Assembly (NCBI GenBank): GCA_029261615.1
Contig: JAJDAX010000181.1
Location: 1-7,872 of the forward strand
Direction: 5' to 3'
From: Nitrospinaceae bacterium
Lineage (GTDB): Bacteria; Nitrospinota; Nitrospinia; Nitrospinales; Nitrospinaceae
DNA length: 7,872 bases
The number at the start of each line of letters is the position of its first letter. Positions within the stretch are counted from its first letter, which is position 1. This document shows positions 1-6,346 of this stretch, piece after piece. The notes under the pieces were generated by a model that was not told the DNA's origin, made no database searches, and saw nothing but the letters and a program-made list of their open reading frames with translations. Made by a program: the position numbers and the translations under genes.

Positions 1-418
1 CAAAACATTTCTACCGCTATTCACGGGACTGGCTTTGACCGGAGCCTTGATGGCGCTGTTCAACATCAAACTGAATTTTATCAATATCGTCATGTTGCCT
101 TCCATCGTGGGCATCATGATTGATCACTGCATCTACCTCGGACACCATATTCTCGATGACCCTTTATCGGATCCGATCCACTCCGTCCAGGAAACCGGCA
201 GCGCAATCCTCCTTTCTGCCCTAACAAGCCTTGCAGGCTACATGAGCCTGAACGTAGCGCACCACGCAGGCATCCGTTCAATTGCTGAAGTGGTGGAGGT
301 CGGCATCATCACTTGTACCCTGTGCGCTCTGATCATGTTACCTGCGTTATTTGCCTGGAGAAATCATCGATTGAAGTTTGTGATGTCAAAAAAAGACCTG
401 GAAGCTGATATCGACTGA
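1..418 (+). CDS. RND/MMPL-superfamily exporter, C-terminal fragment
   Basis: This is the C-terminal part of a polytopic inner-membrane protein whose reading frame is open from base 2 through the left window edge, so the true start lies outside. The visible ~138 residues hold the last membrane helices of an RND/MMPL domain. There is a hydrophobic helix at the start, then a helix with the VGIMIDHCIYL segment; the family usually has GigvDy here, and the Asp in the membrane belongs to the proton-relay region. Next come the ALTSLAGYMSL segment (family T-s-l-x-G-f-x-s-L) and a final hydrophobic helix ending LIMLPALFAW. A short charged cytoplasmic tail ends at a TGA. The family exports lipids or small hydrophobic molecules by proton antiport; the substrate cannot be read from this fragment. 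It converges on the QueD-family gene with only 10 bp between stop codons and no hairpin there. Confidence 0.8.
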   Translation, partial: KTFLPLFTGLALTGALMALFNIKLNFINIVMLPSIVGIMIDHCIYLGHHILDDPLSDPIHSVQETGSAILLSALTSLAGYMSLNVAHHAGIRSIAEVVEVGIITCTLCALIMLPALFAWRNHRLKFVMSKKDLEADID

Positions 419-428
419 TAAATTTTAT

Positions 429-797
429 TTATTCAAAATATATAGCGCCACAGTCGGGCATTTCGCGGATTTCAACCTGTTTCACTTTTATCCCGTCCGT
501 ATTTAGCTTAAGGGAAAGTTCTTTATAAACCCAGCGGGCGATGTTTTCCGCCGACGGGTTTTCCTGGTCAAACGGCGGGATGTCGTTGATGGTCTGGTAA
601 TCCAGCTTCGACAGCAATCCTTCCGTCTCCTTTTTCAGTTCAATAAAATCGATACCCACTCCCATAGCGTTTACATCACGGGCAGAGACCGTCACCGTTG
701 CGGTCCAGTTATGACCGTGTAAGTTCTCAAACTTCCCATCGAGGTATTTCAGCCTGTGTGCCGCTGAGAACCCTGTGGTCGCAATCACTTCAAACAT
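429..797 (-). CDS. QueD/6-pyruvoyl-tetrahydropterin synthase family protein with altered active site
   Basis: A 122-residue single-domain T-fold protein of normal family length. Seen: the three zinc ligands His14 (FSAAH), His27 and His29 (LHGHNW); IDFIELK at 49-55; LDYQTIND at 65-72; NPSAENIA at 80-87; and the pterin-binding Glu112 near the C-terminus. Family members convert dihydroneopterin triphosphate to 6-carboxytetrahydropterin (QueD, queuosine pathway), make 6-pyruvoyltetrahydropterin, or cleave dihydroneopterin to bypass FolB (PTPS-III). Oddities: the catalytic Cys of CxxxHGH is Phe23, followed by Glu24, and the His that normally follows the conserved Asp66 is Tyr67. This makes a standard QueD reaction doubtful and a PTPS-III-like role possible. 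The ATG has a good AGGAG 6 bp upstream, located inside the last codons of bioA, so it is probably co-translated with bioA. Family assignment is firm; reaction is uncertain. Confidence 0.9.
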   Translation of the reverse strand: MFEVIATTGFSAAHRLKYLDGKFENLHGHNWTATVTVSARDVNAMGVGIDFIELKKETEGLLSKLDYQTINDIPPFDQENPSAENIARWVYKELSLKLNTDGIKVKQVEIREMPDCGAIYFE

Positions 798-800
798 GAG

Positions 801-2150
801 TCACTCCTTGTCTAGAACAGCCCGAACGGATTCAGCCGCCGCCCGGATCATCATTTTTATTTCGTCTTTCTCTATCGCGTATGGAGGAATGAAATAAACT
901 ACATTTCCAAGCGGACGTAAAAATAACCCGCGCTTCAATCCCTCTCTGAAAATTTCAAATCCTAATCTGCGATCTATTGGGAAAGGCGTAAGATTTTTTT
1001 GATCCTGAACCAACTCCAATGCGCCGATCATCCCGGTTTGCCGGTATTCACCACACCAGGGTAATTCTTTCAACAAAGAAGCCGCATCACGCATTGCCCC
1101 TATCTTTTCCTGAAGATTTTCCGAGAATCCCGGCTCTTGAAGAATTGTAAGGGTTTCATTGGCAACAGCACACGCCAGAGGATTCGCACTGTAACTGTGG
1201 CTGTGAACAAACCAGTTGAAATCAGCAAACTCGCCTTGAAACGCTTCGTATATAGAATCCTCCGTCAACGTTGCGGCAAGCGGAAGATAGCCCGAGGTTA
1301 TTCCTTTTGACAAACAAAGAAAGGTCGGATGCAACTCGTGCCCCTGGCAGACAAACATAGAGCCCGTCCTATAAAACCCCACCGCAACCTCATCATATAC
1401 GACGTGAACATTTGAGGCTTTACAGGCATCTTCCAGTTTTTTCAAATAAACCGGAGGGTACATCTTCATTCCAGCCGCCCCCTGCACCAACGGTTCTACG
1501 ATCACGCCAGCCAAGGACTCTGAACAGCTATCCAATGACTGCTGCATAGGCTCAAAGCATTCTGCCTCACATGATTCCCGTTTCAGACCGAAGGGGCAAC
1601 GCAAACAATCCGGCCCCTGAACTTCAATATTTTCCATCAACACATCGTCAAATTTTTCTCGAAACAATCCACTGCCACAAACCGACAAAGCACCCAACGT
1701 CTCACCGTGGTACCCATCCTTAAGATAAGCAAAACGGTTTTTCTTTTCACTTCCCGACTGTTTCCAGTATTGAAGGCTCATTTTCAAAGCAATCTCGACT
1801 GAGGTCGAACCATTGTCTGAAAAAAATACGCGGGTTAAATTATCCGGCGTTGATTTCACAAGTTGTTCGGCCAAACGAATGGCCGGATCATGCGTGATTC
1901 CGGCAAACATAACGTGGGCCATTTTTTCCATCTGCCGACTCAAGGCGGCGTTTAAACGAGGCTGATTATGTCCCAGCAGGTTGACCCACCAGGAGGAAAT
2001 AACATCCAGATAACGGTCGCCATTTTTTTCGTAAAGGTAAATACCTTCCGCCCGATCAATCAACAGCAGGGGAAGGTTTTCCGGGTCGTTGAGAGGAGTG
2101 CAAGGGTGCCAGATGTGCTTCCAGTCCTGCAAGAGATCCGGGTCGTCCAT
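801..2150 (-). CDS. bioA: Adenosylmethionine-8-amino-7-oxononanoate aminotransferase (DAPA synthase)
   Basis: PLP-dependent class-III aminotransferase of biotin synthesis. It converts 7-keto-8-aminopelargonate to 7,8-diaminopelargonate in the cytoplasm. I start it at the ATG at 2150-2148, giving 449 residues, the usual family length. The frame stays open to 2384, but that extension lies inside thiO and adds low-complexity, non-homologous residues. Visible landmarks: WHPCT at 14-18, SSWWVNLLGH at 52-61, HVMFAGITH at 79-87, DGYHGETLGALSV at 145-157, the PLP-ring Asp253 in YDEVAVGFYRTG, and Schiff-base Lys282 in SKGITSG. A cysteine group C182-x2-C185-x8-C194-x3-C198 sits mid-protein. Residue 17, a Tyr contacting substrate in E. 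coli BioA, is Cys here. The C-terminal half resembles the Bacillus enzyme, which is known to use lysine rather than SAM as donor, so the amino donor is open. The start has only a weak ribosome site and lies 29 bp after the thiO stop. Confidence 0.93.
   Translation of the reverse strand: MDDPDLLQDWKHIWHPCTPLNDPENLPLLLIDRAEGIYLYEKNGDRYLDVISSWWVNLLGHNQPRLNAALSRQMEKMAHVMFAGITHDPAIRLAEQLVKSTPDNLTRVFFSDNGSTSVEIALKMSLQYWKQSGSEKKNRFAYLKDGYHGETLGALSVCGSGLFREKFDDVLMENIEVQGPDCLRCPFGLKRESCEAECFEPMQQSLDSCSESLAGVIVEPLVQGAAGMKMYPPVYLKKLEDACKASNVHVVYDEVAVGFYRTGSMFVCQGHELHPTFLCLSKGITSGYLPLAATLTEDSIYEAFQGEFADFNWFVHSHSYSANPLACAVANETLTILQEPGFSENLQEKIGAMRDAASLLKELPWCGEYRQTGMIGALELVQDQKNLTPFPIDRRLGFEIFREGLKRGLFLRPLGNVVYFIPPYAIEKDEIKMMIRAAAESVRAVLDKE
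804..808 (-). promoter_or_regulatory. Ribosome binding site of the QueD-family gene, inside bioA
   Basis: On the minus strand the sequence reads AGGAG, 6 nt before the ATG at 797-795. It overlaps the final Lys-Glu codons of bioA, whose TGA is at 803-801. This fixes the QueD-family start and suggests translational coupling to bioA. Confidence 0.75.
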
Positions 2151-2179
2151 TGTCTTGTTATTTTGTGGGGATTGGGGTC

Positions 2180-3292
2180 TCACAAACCATACCGGATGGG
2201 AGAAAATTCTGAGATAGGGACCTTCAGATTGTCCAGAATAGAGGCCGCCATATAGTCCGCCTGATTGGGTGTTTGGAGTATTCCATTTCTGAAATGCCCG
2301 GTGGAATAATACAGGTTGGCGTAGCGTGCGCTTTTTCCCATAATCGGCATTCGGTCTTCCGCCGCCGGCCGAAGCCCTGACCACGATTCAATCAGGGGCG
2401 CCGATTTCAGGCAGGGTAAAATCTCTGCAGCTTCATTAATCAGGTTGCGGATCACTTTTTCCTCCACAACGGGATTGAATCCGTCATCCTCCATAGTCGA
2501 GCCAATAACAAATCCGTTGCCTTCGCGCCAGGGTGCAATGTAAGTCAGAAACCCATGCACCGTGTAGGGAAGTTTATTATCTTCCACGCGCAGTCGACAC
2601 ATCTGCCCCTTAATCGGTTTAAGAGGAAGTGACACCCCCAGAACGCTGGCCAGTTGTTGGGACCAACTGCCCGAAGCCAGTACAAAGCGTTCACTTTCGA
2701 TATCTCCGGAATCCGTCACCACTTTTTCAATCCGGGTGTTGTCGTGCACAAAACCCGTAACATTGGCATCAATCACCGACGCACCCAGGTTTTTGGAAGC
2801 TCTCATCAGGGCATCATGAAGACTGCGATTATTGATCTGCCCCTCTTCCACCCACAAAACGGGACCACAGTCATCCGCCAGAAACGGCAAACGTGTTTTT
2901 ACGGCATCGACGGTCCATACCTCGTGCGGAATTTTCTGGTCATTAAAAAACTTCAGGCGGTTGTCCCATTGGTCTGCAACAGATTTATAGGGCATGATCG
3001 ACCCGGCCATGGAAAGCGGAACCTTGACCTCACTGACCTTCTGCAATTCCTGCACAAAAGCCGGATACTTTTCAAGCGAATCGCGGCAAAACTCGAAAAA
3101 CCGGTCTGGCTGATAACATTCACAAAAAGGAGCCAGCATTCCCGCAGCAGCCCGGGATGCCATTAGTGAATTGACCGGATCGCCCAATACCGCCACTTTT
3201 AGACCCGGTTCTGTCCTCAGGAGCCGAAAGGCGATACTGTGGCCAATGACTCCAGCGCCCACTATGACAATATCAAAACGGTCGTTTTCCAT
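2180..3292 (-). CDS. thiO: Glycine oxidase ThiO-like FAD-dependent amino-acid oxidase
   Basis: A 370-residue flavoprotein of the DAO family. The N-terminal dinucleotide-binding strand-turn-helix has VGAGVIG with glycines at 12, 14 and 17. The C-terminus carries WSGLRPAAEDRMPIMG and GHFRNGILQTP, the ThiO-type segments whose arginines hold the substrate carboxylate. ThiO oxidises glycine to iminoacetate (dehydroglycine) with O2, feeding the thiazole of thiamine; a related D-amino-acid or sarcosine oxidase is the main alternative. The frame also offers a GTG 21 bp upstream at 3313, but I chose the ATG at 3292. It puts the Rossmann motif at the normal distance, has a GGAA 6 bp upstream, and leaves room for a leader after the candidate -10 at 3326-3331. 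It is the first gene of the minus-strand run leading into bioA and the QueD-family gene. No other thi gene is visible. Confidence 0.87.
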   Translation of the reverse strand: MENDRFDIVIVGAGVIGHSIAFRLLRTEPGLKVAVLGDPVNSLMASRAAAGMLAPFCECYQPDRFFEFCRDSLEKYPAFVQELQKVSEVKVPLSMAGSIMPYKSVADQWDNRLKFFNDQKIPHEVWTVDAVKTRLPFLADDCGPVLWVEEGQINNRSLHDALMRASKNLGASVIDANVTGFVHDNTRIEKVVTDSGDIESERFVLASGSWSQQLASVLGVSLPLKPIKGQMCRLRVEDNKLPYTVHGFLTYIAPWREGNGFVIGSTMEDDGFNPVVEEKVIRNLINEAAEILPCLKSAPLIESWSGLRPAAEDRMPIMGKSARYANLYYSTGHFRNGILQTPNQADYMAASILDNLKVPISEFSPIRYGL

Positions 3293-3325
3293 TATTCGTT
3301 CCAGAATGTTCACGGGAAAAGGCCT

Positions 3326-3355
3326 ATTGTATCCAACTTTCCCCTCCCCTGCCAG
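3326..3355 (-). promoter_or_regulatory. Candidate promoter for the thiO-bioA-QueD run
   Basis: On the minus strand CTGGCA (3355-3350) and TACAAT (3331-3326) are 18 bp apart. The -10 matches 5 of 6 sigma70 consensus bases and the -35 matches 4 of 6. A start site near 3319 would leave a leader of about 27 nt to the ATG at 3292. This is a pattern match only. Confidence 0.28.
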
Positions 3356-3388
3356 TCTCAGTCTTTGAACTTACCCCCCAGCAATCCC

Positions 3389-3418
3389 TTGATCTTTTTC
3401 CCGGCCCTATGCTATTTT
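3389..3418 (+). promoter_or_regulatory. Candidate promoter for the 3489 gene
   Basis: TTGATC (3389-3394) and TATTTT (3413-3418) are 18 bp apart and would give a leader of about 65 nt. The match is weak and the stretch is T-rich. The 196 bp between the divergent starts (3293-3488) otherwise holds a pyrimidine-rich tract and no clear operator or riboswitch-like fold. Confidence 0.2.
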
Positions 3419-3488
3419 TAATCCACACGATAACGCTATTGGGGCCCATTTTCGACCGGCTCCGCAAACCTAATTTTCTGGAAACAAA

Positions 3489-4181
3489 ATGAACGAAGAA
3501 GCGAATTCTACTCAGGGAACAGAAGACGAAGAGGAAGTGGTTCTCGAACGCCTGGTCCCGGAGGAAGTTGACGATACCCCACCGCCTGACCGTGGGGATC
3601 GGGTCAAACCCATTTTTGACCTCCTGAAAGCTGACAAGGTCGAAATTAATTTTGATGACATCCGGGTAAACTTTAATCGACTCTGGCAATATGAAGAAGC
3701 CGATGACCTTGCAGAAGAAGAACAGCATCTTATGACTGTTGCCTTGTTCATCTATCTCGCGCATCTGGCTCTGGACGATTTCAATATTCACACAGTCAAG
3801 GCACGTGGAATTGTCACCCAGGCTCTCACGGACTGGACCCGTGAAGAAGTTGAAAAACAGGTCGCGGAAGAAAAGGCAACCGACAACCCATTTAAAACTT
3901 TTGTGGACAATGGGGAAGTCCGGATGGATGCCATGTATTCGTGGAGAGGGTTCTTAAGGGATACCAAAAAAGCTACCGATAAAAACTGGGATTTCAAAAT
4001 GAAGAAATGCTGGTTTCATTCATTTTTTATCCGGTATGGTCGCGTCGACTTTATCGAGTCGGCCTGCGATTTTGACCGTATCCCATGGAAAGCACGAGAG
4101 GACTATGTCGACCTGAAACTCTCCAACACGTTTTCCAAACTGGGAAATTTCTGTCAGTTTAAATACTCTCCATCAAAATAA
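3489..4181 (+). CDS. Uncharacterised protein, acidic N-terminus, ATC-hydrolase-like C-terminus
   Basis: A 230-residue soluble protein without signal peptide or membrane helix. Residues 1-40 are strongly acidic and Pro-containing and probably disordered. A helical middle (about 60-140) contains DDLAEEEQHLMTVALFIYLAHLALDDF and a charged heptad-like stretch, EEVEKQVAEEK. The C-terminus (about 170-226) carries C174xxH177, C193-D-F-D196 and a terminal FC222QFKY. That spacing resembles the C-terminal half of the L-2-amino-thiazoline-4-carboxylic acid hydrolase family, where two cysteines and a final C-D-F-x-F segment recur. The similarity is judged by eye and weak, so no reaction is assigned. The ATG has GGAA 7 bp upstream. 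The gene stands alone between a divergent intergenic region and a small hairpin. It is likely real: codon use looks normal and the frame is uninterrupted. Confidence 0.72.
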   Translation: MNEEANSTQGTEDEEEVVLERLVPEEVDDTPPPDRGDRVKPIFDLLKADKVEINFDDIRVNFNRLWQYEEADDLAEEEQHLMTVALFIYLAHLALDDFNIHTVKARGIVTQALTDWTREEVEKQVAEEKATDNPFKTFVDNGEVRMDAMYSWRGFLRDTKKATDKNWDFKMKKCWFHSFFIRYGRVDFIESACDFDRIPWKAREDYVDLKLSNTFSKLGNFCQFKYSPSK

Positions 4182-4186
4182 AACAC

Positions 4187-4211
4187 CCCGGCTAAATGCC
4201 GGGCACGTTTT
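4187..4211 (+). terminator. Weak hairpin terminator or attenuator after the 3489 gene
   Basis: A perfect 6-bp GC-rich stem, CCCGGC (4187-4192) with GCCGGG (4198-4203), has a 5-nt loop TAAAT. It is followed after four bases by only four T's (4208-4211). The stem begins 6 bp past the 3489 stop. The weak T tract means termination may be partial, letting transcripts read into the sugar cassette. Confidence 0.5.
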
Positions 4212-4228
4212 CAGCTCACTCCTTTGAC

Positions 4229-4232
4229 AGGA
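4229..4232 (+). promoter_or_regulatory. Shine-Dalgarno that points to an ATC start at 4240
   Basis: AGGA (4229-4232) sits 7 nt before the ATC at 4240-4242. It is the best-placed ribosome site in the sugar cassette and is located exactly where the protein homology demands a start, although the codon there is ATC rather than ATG. Confidence 0.5.
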
Positions 4233-4239
4233 AAGCCTT

Positions 4240-5319
4240 ATCAAAAGGATCGCCTACACCATCAGCTCCCACGGATACGGGCATGCCGCCCGGTCCGCCG
4301 TGGTGTTAAAAGAGCTTGCTGCCCAGTATCAGATTTTTATCACCAGTGAAATACCGGAAACCTATTTTCGACCCTTTGTTCCGGAACTCACCTTTCGTCA
4401 GCTGTCTCTGGATACCGGTTGCGCACAGGCTGATTTTATCGCAGTGGACCGAAGACAGTCGTTTTTAAACCTCGCTCAATTCCTTGAACACGAACAACTT
4501 TATTGTGAAAAGGAAAAGGCCTGGCTGGAAGAAAATGAAATCGATCTGCTCATTTCCGATGTCCCTTCCATCCCCCTTAAAGCAGCGGGTGAGCTTGGAA
4601 TTCCTTCGATGGTGGTTGCCAACTTTAACTGGCACGATATCTACTCTGGTTTTCCCGAAGCCTCCCGCTACCCGGAACTGATCGCCACTCTTCGTGATCA
4701 TTATGCTGCCTGCAATTTGCAGGTACTCCCCCAAATTCATCTGGAAAATAATGTCGTTCCGCAACTTGAAAGCGTCGGCCTGCTCAGCCTGCCAGGACGC
4801 GATATCCGGAATGAACTGGAAGAGGTATTGCCAGAATCCGCAAACACCCGGCCCTGGGTTTTTATTTATCTTGGTCAATACGATTGTTCTGCGATTCAAT
4901 GGAAGAATATTGCTGAGATGGCCGACTATTTTTTCCTGACGCGAGATGCGGTTCCAGCAAATGTGACCTGCCCTAACCTGGGAGTTCTTGATGAACGGTT
5001 CTCATTTCCTGACCTTATGGCCTCATCTGATCTCGTTCTCACCAAAGCTGGTTATTCCACACTGGCTACAGCGTTCTCGCACCACAAACCGGTTGTTACC
5101 TGCGAACGACCCGGCTTCAAAGAATTTGAGGCAGTGAAAAGCTGTTTGTCGGATAATGGGATTGGTGAAATCCTGGCCTCGGACCCTTTTTACAGCCTGG
5201 ACTGGCAGGAATCGATCAAGAAAGCCCTGAAATTAACCGTAAAAGGTAAGATAGAGACTCACGGAGAACGGAATATCAAACGTCTCGTAGATAACCTGCT
5301 AAAACTTCAAACGGCTTGA
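4240..5319 (+). CDS. GT-B-like glycosyltransferase (L-arabinokinase N-domain type), apparent ATC start
   Basis: A 359-residue predicted cytoplasmic sugar-nucleotide-dependent transferase. The N-terminus reads KRIAYTISSHGYGHAARS, the strand and HGxGHxxR loop that open this family. It is followed by LDTGCAQADFIAVD (57-70), LLISDVP (103-109), VVANFNWHDIY (125-135), and a C-terminal SDLVLTKAGYST (263-274) with a Pro-Gly-Phe-Lys-Glu-Phe loop near 291-296 that would face the nucleotide sugar. The order closely follows the N-terminal domain of plant and bacterial L-arabinokinase-type proteins; the kinase domain is absent, so it is a free-standing transferase-like protein. The frame is open from 4228 after a TGA at 4225. 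No ATG, GTG or TTG precedes the HGYGH motif; the first GTG (4300) would delete it. ATC at 4240 with AGGA 7 nt upstream is the best start. It is first in a three-gene cassette, 7 bp before the GT2 gene. Confidence 0.78.
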   Translation: MKRIAYTISSHGYGHAARSAVVLKELAAQYQIFITSEIPETYFRPFVPELTFRQLSLDTGCAQADFIAVDRRQSFLNLAQFLEHEQLYCEKEKAWLEENEIDLLISDVPSIPLKAAGELGIPSMVVANFNWHDIYSGFPEASRYPELIATLRDHYAACNLQVLPQIHLENNVVPQLESVGLLSLPGRDIRNELEEVLPESANTRPWVFIYLGQYDCSAIQWKNIAEMADYFFLTRDAVPANVTCPNLGVLDERFSFPDLMASSDLVLTKAGYSTLATAFSHHKPVVTCERPGFKEFEAVKSCLSDNGIGEILASDPFYSLDWQESIKKALKLTVKGKIETHGERNIKRLVDNLLKLQTA

Positions 5320-5326
5320 ACACGAC

Positions 5327-6334
5327 ATGAAATTCGACATTACATTAATCGTCACCAACTGGAACGGCAGAGACCTCCTGAGGGAATGCCTGCCCACCCT
5401 GAAACGGGCGGTGGAAAATGATCCGGATCATTCATACGAAGTAATGGTCATCGACGATTGTGGATCGGATGATAGCCTCACCATTTTGGCGGAAGAATTT
5501 CCCTGGGTGCGGGCTGAGCGCACGCCCCGCAACCTGGGATTTCAGGGAGCAAACAACCACGCTGCCAAACTTGCTGAGTCTCCGGTCATCATGTTGCTCA
5601 ACAACGATATTAAACTGCATCCCGAATCCCTCATTCATCTGGCTCAGCATTTTGATGATCCAGAGAATCCAGTTTTTGCCGCCAGCGGACGCATCTATGA
5701 TTTTGACGAAACCAGCTTTCTTTACGGCAACCGTGGCGGATATTTCAAACACGGGCATTTTCATCTGTATGAAAAAGAGGCGTTTGACCGTAGCCAAACC
5801 TTGTTTGCCTGCGGTGGCGCCATGATGGTCGACCGGTTACGTTACCTGCAATTGGGCGGTTTTGATTCGTTGTACCACCCTCTTTATTATGAAGAGATCG
5901 ACCTGTCGTATCGAGCACTCAAACGCGGCTGGGAAGTAGTCTACGATCCGGAATCGATTGCCTATCACAAGGTACGCGGTACAATTACACGGCAGAAGAA
6001 ATTAAAACAGATCGGTCGCATTTCGGCGCGCAACAATTACCTGTTCGTGTTCAAAAATATTTTAAGCACTGATTTGACACGTGAATTTTTATGGGCAATT
6101 CCGCTATATTTGTTGCGTGATTTGTTCTCAGGACGATTCCGTTTCTGGGCCGCGTTTTTCATGGCTCTGCCACGTTTACCGCAAGCGCTGAAAAGTCGAA
6201 AACAGGAACGTGTTGAAACCATTTGTGATGACAGTGAAATTCTGAACAAGATCAACAGTGGACGGCACAATCGCAAGCCCGCTTCCCCTGTAGATACTCC
6301 CTTGGGAAAGCAGCCGTTTCCCATTTCACCCTGA
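5327..6334 (+). CDS. Family 2 glycosyltransferase (rhamnosyltransferase-like)
   Basis: A 335-residue GT-A-fold transferase. Seen: the opening strand and loop ITLIVTNWNG (5-14), the nucleotide-binding VIDDCGSDDS (41-50), NLGFQGANN (69-77), the metal-binding DxD-equivalent LLNNDIKL (90-97, Asp94), the acceptor-side FACGGAMMV (160-168), and the catalytic-base region YYEEIDLSYR (187-196). These are typical of dTDP-rhamnose or similar transferases acting on lipid-linked glycans at the inner face of the membrane. A hydrophobic, basic segment at about 254-285 probably anchors it to the membrane surface. The last ~40 residues are polar, Pro-rich and likely disordered. The donor sugar cannot be told from sequence. 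It starts 7 bp after the upstream stop with no clear Shine-Dalgarno, so translation is probably coupled to the upstream gene. Confidence 0.92.
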   Translation: MKFDITLIVTNWNGRDLLRECLPTLKRAVENDPDHSYEVMVIDDCGSDDSLTILAEEFPWVRAERTPRNLGFQGANNHAAKLAESPVIMLLNNDIKLHPESLIHLAQHFDDPENPVFAASGRIYDFDETSFLYGNRGGYFKHGHFHLYEKEAFDRSQTLFACGGAMMVDRLRYLQLGGFDSLYHPLYYEEIDLSYRALKRGWEVVYDPESIAYHKVRGTITRQKKLKQIGRISARNNYLFVFKNILSTDLTREFLWAIPLYLLRDLFSGRFRFWAAFFMALPRLPQALKSRKQERVETICDDSEILNKINSGRHNRKPASPVDTPLGKQPFPISP

Positions 6335-6346
6335 AGCCCACTTACT

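Noticed and set aside
2151..2384. N-terminal extension of bioA up to 2384 (527-residue version)
   Set aside because: It lies inside the thiO coding region on the same strand, adds low-complexity residues unrelated to BioA, and the ATG at 2150 gives the normal family length and N-terminus.
2654..3166. 170-codon plus-strand frame opposite thiO
   Set aside because: Complement of a well-supported flavoenzyme gene; its residues show no domain pattern.
3293..3313. GTG start for thiO at 3313
   Set aside because: It lacks a ribosome site, lies almost on the candidate transcription start, and adds seven residues before a normally placed Rossmann motif. It remains possible but is less likely than the ATG at 3292.
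3324..3791. 155-codon minus-strand frame over the divergent intergenic region and the 3489 gene
   Set aside because: It is the antisense of the 3489 gene plus non-coding sequence, with no recognisable protein features and a composition typical of a shadow frame.
4224..4229. Perfect TTGACA as a -35 box
   Set aside because: No acceptable -10 occurs 15-19 bp downstream, and any start site would fall inside the glycosyltransferase coding region. The sequence overlaps the Shine-Dalgarno instead.
4196..4308. Small ATG frame (about 37 codons) that could supply an alternative N-terminus for the first glycosyltransferase
   Set aside because: It is in a different frame, its product is Pro/Ser-rich with no homology, and the true N-terminal motif is fully encoded in the 4240 frame without any need for frameshifting.
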